From: Rhizophagus irregularis
Taxonomy: Eukaryota > Glomeromycota > Glomeromycetes > Glomerales > Glomeraceae
NCBI RefSeq assembly: GCF_026210795.1
Contig: NC_089433.1
Span: 372,001-436,000 of the forward strand
Direction of reading: 5' to 3'
DNA length: 64,000 bases
A program made the translations under genes and the position numbers. The notes under the pieces were generated by a model. The model made no database searches. It was given only the letters and a program-made list of their open reading frames with translations, and was not told the origin of the DNA. This document shows positions 57,398 to 64,000 of the stretch, piece by piece. How positions within the stretch are numbered: position 1 is the stretch's first letter; every line of letters begins with the position of its first letter.

Positions 57398-60300
57398 ATG
57401 AATGAAGTAATCGAAATCAAAATTAACAATGATGCTGACAAAATCGAAGTTGATGATGTTGATAAAATAAATTTTGCTAAAATCGATGTTGATGAAAATG
57501 ATGTTGACAAAATATTTAACTTCGATGGTGAACAACATAATGGTAAACCTATTACTATGTTAGAAATATCACCAAATGAAAAATACCTTATTACTTATAG
57601 TGAAGAAGATCGTTCAATTGTCGGTTGGAATGTTGAAGATATAGATAAGGTTCAACTTAAATTTCATCAAGCTGTTAAAACTAAAGAAACGAAATATGGA
57701 ATCAAAAGTTTATGCGTTTCTGATGATAAGAAACTAGCTTATATTACTGGTAGTAAACATAGTGAAGATAATACTATTGGTAAGTAAAAATTATTTGATT
57801 ATGTAATTATTAAATTATGGCAATTTATATTTATTTTAATATTTTTTTAGTAATCGATATGAATAATAAAGATAAAAAAATTGCATTAAGTTTTGATGAA
57901 TTTGGTTCTGCAAAGTATTGTACCTTTAATTTAAAAGGTGAATTTATTTTACATAGTGTAAAGTATACTAATGAAAATGCTGTTTCTGAAATACAAAGAA
58001 TTATTAAAAAACATAAAATTATTTGGATTTATTCCACACAAACTAAAAATAACAAATTGGAATGTAAGAGATTTTACAGGATACCTGAAGATTATAAATT
58101 AATTAGTATATCAAAATATGATAAAGTTTACCTGTTTTCAAATGATTACATTTATGAATGGAATATTAATACTGAAAGAGGTGTAAAAATATTTGGTAAT
58201 AATAATAAGGATAAGAATAAGGTAATAAATATTACAAAATTTATTTTCCAATCAATATTAAATTATAATTAAATATATAAATACTAATTATTTTTTAGTT
58301 TGAAACAAAAAACATCGGAATATTCAGTAATGATGAAAATTTTATTTTTCTAAAAATCAATGATAAAATTGTCATTTATTCAATTGAATTGAAAATTCCT
58401 ATTGCTTCTTTGGATATAAATGATGGTAACCATTTTTAAAAAATTTTATTTATACTTTAATTATTACTCATATTAAATTATTCTTTTTTATTTAGATATT
58501 CAATTATATAATTTTATGAATCATACTGGTTTATTTCTTTTACCTTCTTTATTCTATTATACCCAAGATAAAGAAATCAAACATTGCTGGAACAATAAAT
58601 ACAAAACTAGGTTTAATTACACTTTATTTGATAAATCAATTGATAAACCGACTGATGAACCAACTGATGAACCAACTGATGAACCAACTGATGAATCAAC
58701 TGATGATCAAACAAAGTTTGTGTTTGGATTTCGATCTAAATTTGACGAAAAGATGTCAAAAATGAACTTTTTATCCGAAAATTCTGATGAATTAAACAAA
58801 GAAAATAATAAAATTGTTGAATGTGATGAATACTTAAATGTTCATTCATTTAATCTATATACGGTTAATGTGGATACATTAATTCATTCAGGTGATTTTT
58901 TTGGAATTAAATTAACTGGAAATTTAATTGAATGGGATGTACGTATTGGTGACGGTAAAATTAAACTGGAAGTTTTCAAAAAAGGAAAATTAATTAGCAC
59001 GAGAATTGAAAATTTTTATTATCCTATTAAATTTTTTATTACTTTCGACAATGATCATAAATTACTTGAGAGCTCATTATTTAATAATGATGATATTGTT
59101 ATATTGACAACATTTGGTATTCTTATTTATACTTTTAGTGAAAATAACAAATCTAGTGAAAAAGACCAATCTTGTTTTTATAACAAATATGGTGAAAAGG
59201 ACAAATCTATTTTTTTAAACTATTTTTATCGTTGGAAAGATAATAAAATATATTACCCAGAATCTACTTTACCATTACCAAATCATGATAGTTTTAGATT
59301 AGATGGATGGGTTTTAGATGTGATAAATAATAAGTCAAGTCTTTTGAAATATGGTGTTGAATTATTAAAATTTGCAATTAAAGAACATAAGTTAGAATTA
59401 ATTGATGATATTTATAAAAAATGTATGACTTATTTTAAAGAGGATTTAATGAACAATAAGTCATTTTTAAGCATTATAACTTCTGCAATGCCATTACTAG
59501 ATGAATATTATCCAGAATATATTCTAAAATATTCATCAGAAACGAATATGATCATAGATTCTTCTTTTTACAGTATAGAGCATCAAAATAAAAATTTCCA
59601 TCTTTATTCTTTTTTTCAATCTCCTCAAATGGCTAATTTATCAAAATCTCTTTTATGGACAAAATACCATTATAAATTATATCATTGTAATCCAATAATA
59701 ATACTTATATTGTTTATTATACAAGCTTTAATAATACTTTTAACTTTACCCCTATATTTGGCTACATTTTATATTTTATTAAAATACGATTTTATTAATA
59801 GTATTTACATTTTTGATATATTTTCTCTTATTTATTTCTATACTAAACGTAAAATTTTTAAAATTTTTAAAAAATATATAACAACGACACCAACAATTAC
59901 TTTTATGATTCCTTATATTAATTTTGTTAATTATTCAAGTGATTATAAGTGGTTTTTAGAATTAATTAAACCTCAACCTAGTCCATTTACTGAAACAATA
60001 AATAGAAATATTTATAAAACATGGAATGGAGAAGCATTAATTAATTTTAAATGGAATGTTTATGGAAAATATTATTATGCAATGATTTGGATTTTATTTA
60101 TGGCTTTGCTTGGATGCTTTACTACTGCTGCAACAATTTCTCAGCAATATATTAATGAAGAAGTTAGACAACAACTTTTTATTGCTTCGATTATACTTGG
60201 ATTTATTCATCTGATTTTAGAAATTCGTCAATTTTTTTATAATATTACTAAGTGGTTCTATAATTTTTGGAATATTTTTGGTAAATATAAATGTTTAATT

Positions 60301-61645
60301 TATTTTACAATATTTTAAGAAAATAAAATTAATTATATAATATTTTAATATTGTAGATATAATTGCTTATGTCCTTTCAATTTACACTTCTATTTATTGG
60401 CTTCAAACAAATGATAAGAACAATAATATGTATCTAATTCAATTGCTTTCTTTTTCATGCTTATTTTTGGATATAAAATTTTTGTTATTTTTTAGAGCAT
60501 TTGAATATTTTGGTGTATATTTTGCAATAATTATTAGTGTTGGAAAAAAGATTTTTTCTTTTTTATTAGTCTTATTCATTATTATAATAAGTTTTGCACA
60601 TGCATTTTATATTTTATTATCACCAAAATCTAAATTTTCACTTGATCAATATAATACAAATAGTAATGATGATCCAAATAATCCTTGGAATTTAGCTCCT
60701 AGTTATAGTCAAGTTGATAATAATGGAAATATAAATTCCAATCCACTTATGATGATTCAAATTCCTGATGGAAATACAAACATGTTTATAGATATTAAAA
60801 CTTCCCTTTTTGCTATATATTTATTTTTAATAGGTATATTTAAATTTTTCATAATTATGTAAATATACATAAATATTTTCTAATATTTTTAAGCAATTCT
60901 TCTTATCAATAGGTGATTCAAGTGCATTATCCAATTGGACGTATACAGAAAATCCATCAATTTCAGTATTGATTGTTTTGTTTTCCCTTTTAGTTGTTGT
61001 ATATCTTATGAACTTGTTAATTGGATTACTCAATATAGCAATTGAAGAAGATAATAATAGAGTCTCATATTTGATGCAAAAGGCAGAGGTAAATAATATT
61101 ATCATTAATCATTCCATTTCTGTAAATATACTAATATATCTCGATTTTATTTTTAAAGATTTTGGCTGAGATTGAGTTATTTTACCTATTACCACATCAG
61201 AAACGTTGGCATACATGGTTTCCTGAAGTAATGTATGTAATTTTACTTTTAAAAAAACTTTGTTATGGTCTTATTAATTATTCGAATTTGTTTTTTAAGA
61301 CATTATTATGCCGATGTTGATAAAGCTCGAGTAGAAATTAAAAGATTGATTAAAGAGGGTGAATGGGATACTAAGGAATTCACAGAGTTGCGGAAAAATT
61401 TATTCGAAGTACTTCAAATTGAATATAATTCTATTGACAATGAGGCAATATTGGAGCAATTAAAAATTGACAATGAGGTAATATTGGAGAAATTAAAATC
61501 TCATGAGAAATTATTGAAAGAAAATAATAATGAGTTGGAGAAATTAAAATCTCATGATGAAAAATTAGATAAATTAGATAAATTAGATAAATTAGATAAA
61601 TTAGAGGAATTAGAGAAATTATTGAAAGAAATACGCGCAAAATAA
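57398..61645 (+). CDS. TRP-like ion channel with WD-like N-terminus and coiled-coil tail (8 exons)
   Basis: Exons: 57398-57779, 57851-58221, 58299-58425, 58496-60280, 60357-60833, 60913-61088, 61159-61232 and 61300-61645. Phases agree and give 1,245 residues. The N-terminal half is WD40/beta-propeller-like (KPITMLEISPNEKYLITYSE, IVGWNVE) and includes a PTDE minisatellite (residues about 343-362). Membrane segments lie at about 693-725, 820-840, 853-875, 889-905 and 913-977. A pore-loop region (SLFAIYLFLIGDSSALSNWT, about 1040) and a last helix (VLFSLLVVVYLMNLLIGLLN) followed by IAIEE complete an ion-transport domain like those of TRP channels. The cytosolic tail has a TRP-box-like aromatic stretch (LFYLLPHQKRWHTWFP) and a long coiled coil ending in repeated DKL. 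It probably conducts cations; ion selectivity cannot be read from the sequence. Confidence 0.85.
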
Positions 61646-63052
61646 TTTTTAATATTATGTTAGTTTTATAATTCAGTTTGTAATTTAAATAATTCTTTTT
61701 TATATGGCTTATCCAAATATTAAATATATATATTCTTTTTTTTTACTTAGAATTATTTAAACACTAATGTTAATGAATATTTAAAAAAATTCTTAGTTCA
61801 TAATTTAAATAAATCTTGATTTTTCTTAACTTATCCAATTATTAAATATAAATTGCATATAAGTATCTCCAATTTACGAAATCAAAATAAATAATGTAAA
61901 ATTTTTTATATTCATCTTCAAGACAGTGTTGATGACATTAAAGTAATTAAAACTTCATTAGCTCCATAATTTCTAAATTAAATGAAAGCTTTTTTTTGAT
62001 AATGACAGATTGTTAACATAAAAATCTCATAGGGTGATTCCATGGGTTGATTTTGAATATACATATTTTTTTTGAGTAGCTACCATAAATATTTAATATA
62101 TCAACGTAATAAGAGATTGGAAAAATATATTTATTAATACATTTATTAATAATAGAATTATTATGATTTAGGAGAATCAGTTAAATCAAAAAAATTTTTT
62201 TTTTTATGATAATAAATAAATATTTCATTTGGTAAAAAACTTTTTTCTTTTTCTTTCTTTTTTTTTTTGAGGAAAAGTAGAATACCTTTTAGTATTTATG
62301 AAAAGAAGAAATTTTTTAAACATTTAAATAAGAAAAATTATACAATAATAAGGAATCGAACCGGCTTTAGACAAACCCTCAAATGCTGAAAAAATTCGTC
62401 ATAAATTCTTTTTATTGGTTAAATTATACGTAATAGCTAGACGCAAAACTATTGGTAGATTTAACATATTGATTGGACATCTGACAGTTCTGATCACGGA
62501 TCATAAAAAAAATAATAATGTATGATATCTAAAATTCTTTAAGTTCATCTATAATAATATGGGAAAAATTGTGTTATGACATAAATAATAATAAAGTTGT
62601 ATTTACTTAATACAATGTTTTAAAATAAAAGCCTATTTATAAATTTATTAAATATTGGCATAAAAAAATATATATATATATTTTTTATTGGAATTTTACA
62701 ATAAAAAAAAATCTAATTAATTTTATATAAATTGTAAAATTAGATTCACGTGGCACGAAAAAAGTTGGAACGTAGCCCATGATCATAATTACTCTTCCTC
62801 TTTCTTGAAATAACCTTGAACCCGTTGCTTTTCATCACCGGTTTCTTCTCATCTTCCACCTATCCTTTAACAAACCAACTATAACCTCCATTACCCGCTT
62901 CACATTTTTATGCAAATCCTTTTCTTCTTCCGAACTTTCTTCCAAAGCAGACTCGACAAACCGGATATTGAGTGGATTTCTACTCGTGCAAGAAATTACG
63001 TCTGGAGTATAAAGGAGAAAATGCCATTAGTGTTGTATGGTGATCGGTTTGT
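61646..63052. other. Gene-poor 3' flank of the channel gene
   Basis: Two diverged copies of TAATTTAAATAA...CTTATCCAA(A/T)TATTAAATATA lie at about 61680 and 61802. The rest is AT-rich with poly-T tracts. No gene. Confidence 0.45.
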
Positions 63053-63149
63053 TGTGATCATCACCGTTGGCCGGAATTATCAATTTTTACCGGCACTATA
63101 TTTTTTTAATGCTGGTCGATCGTCATAATTTCAGTCACCGGTGAACTGT
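63053..63149. mobile_element. MITE, second copy of the intron-2 family
   Basis: GTGATCATCACCGTTGGCCG, TTTTTACCGGCACTATATTT, TAATGCTGGTCGAT and GTCATAATTTCAGTCACCGG are the reverse complement of the element at 21770-21868, with a few changes. It continues into GAACTGTGATATTGCC on the right, which may be the fuller terminal repeat. Confidence 0.8.
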
Positions 63150-64000
63150 GATATTGCCATATTTAAATTATGTTTTCATATTTCACAAATTAATATAAGA
63201 TTTAATTATTACTAATTATTCTTTGAAATTTTTCTCTAACGTCTCACATCTGATAACTGGTTAACGCGTTAAGTAGGACTCCATGTTCTTATATTTTATT
63301 TATTTTTAATATAAATTTGGTACATTGATTCTCTTAGCATAATTTTGACGAGGGAGAGTTTTTTTTTATGATCGTTTAAAATCTAAATTAAATTATAAAT
63401 TTATGATAAAAATTGATCATTGAGATTTAATACTATTATAAAATAATAAAATAAAAACTGTTACAATAAAATATATAAAAAATTAACTATTTAATTTTAC
63501 ACAAAATATTTTATAACATTAAATACATATTTAATTCTGTTACTATTGAATCCCGTGATTTTATATGAAGTCATATGACATAAATTAGATCTGAGTTAGT
63601 TTTATCAAAAATTTAGACTGTGTTCTTGATTAAAATGTGTATGTAGTATATTAAAGTACTTTAATATGTCTTAGTCAACTATAATAGATGTTAATAAAAA
63701 TAATAAAGATTTCTATTATTTCTATTGTATATTTAATTAAATCTCCTAAATAGATATGAGGAGTTAAAAATTAAACAGATAATCAATTAGACTCTGACAA
63801 AAGTAGAAATTAAACAGGTATCGGTGATTAGATATTGATCTGAAAAAATAGATGATATGATTGATATCTGTTTAACTACTTTTTTGTGTTAATTTTTACT
63901 TTTTTGGTTAATTTCTACTTTTTTGTGTTTAAATTTCTACTTTTTTATGTCTTAGATTATGATATACTACTTTCACTACAGATTTTATTAATTAGACACA
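63150..64000. other. AT-rich end of window, no gene seen
   Basis: Near the end, TTTCTACTTTTTTGTGTT-like words repeat several times (about 63888-63950). No coding feature is supported. Confidence 0.45.

Noticed and set aside
60827-61105. Minus-strand frame opposite the channel gene
   Set aside because: It overlaps well-supported coding exons of the TRP-like channel and is a shadow frame.
62345-62375. GGAATCGAACC, which resembles the B box of a minus-strand tRNA
   Set aside because: The flanking bases cannot form a T-stem, and no acceptor or anticodon arm could be built.
1-64000. CRISPR arrays, bacterial operons or phage genes
   Set aside because: The repeats lack regular spacers, the genes are spliced, and no prokaryotic gene was recognised.

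Overview
The window is strongly AT-rich eukaryotic DNA: short spliced genes with introns of about 60-130 bp, GT-AG boundaries, poly-A/poly-T runs and many small foldback elements. The gene families (tyrosine-kinase-like kinases with HRDF/DMG or HRDL/DLG motifs, kinase-Sel1 fusions, F-box, BTB/BACK-TLDc, secreted Kelch, and a TRP-type channel with a WD-like N-terminus) are the ones expanded in arbuscular mycorrhizal fungi. A Rhizophagus-like Glomeromycotina nuclear genome is the best inference, though no marker gene proves it. All exon models were built by eye from splice motifs and reading-frame continuity.

Layout. 1-4.3 kb: gene-poor, with a possible LINE relic. 4.4-8.3 kb: a kinase-Sel1 gene and a multipass membrane protein gene, both on the minus strand. 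8.3-14.9 kb: repeats, a MITE-like element and a decayed locus. 15.2-18.0 kb: a second kinase-Sel1 gene, paralogous to the first, with its Sel1 module duplicated. 19.9-20.6 kb: a nested foldback and a GC-rich repeat. 20.9-27.8 kb: the main feature, a plus-strand kinase gene in which the exon carrying the kinase N-lobe is present 13 times in tandem before a single catalytic C-lobe exon. 28-36 kb: gene-poor, relics, a hAT-like foldback and a purine-only repeat. 36.8-38.3 kb: a membrane-anchored Kelch gene. 39-43 kb: foldback elements and a kinase fragment, including a compound foldback with an 8-bp target duplication. 43.6-51 kb: decayed kinase, F-box and BTB/BACK-TLDc pseudogenes around a Helitron-like element. 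51-53.4 kb: inverted arrays of palindromic, microexon-like units and a 123-bp satellite. 54.2-55.8 kb: a seven-exon gene of unknown function. 56.8-61.6 kb: a TRP-like channel gene behind a five-copy promoter-proximal repeat. 61.6-64 kb: gene-poor with one MITE.

How it fits together. Most intact genes look like signalling parts (kinases, a channel, membrane proteins), and around them lie broken copies of the same families, a pattern expected of gene birth and death by local duplication in a repeat-rich compartment. The most unusual element is the N-lobe exon array. Every exon boundary is in phase 0, 12 of 13 units are open, and only the last unit keeps the canonical glycine loop. It could encode a giant multi-N-lobe protein, or it could be a cassette from which one N-lobe is spliced to the catalytic exon; transcript data would decide.
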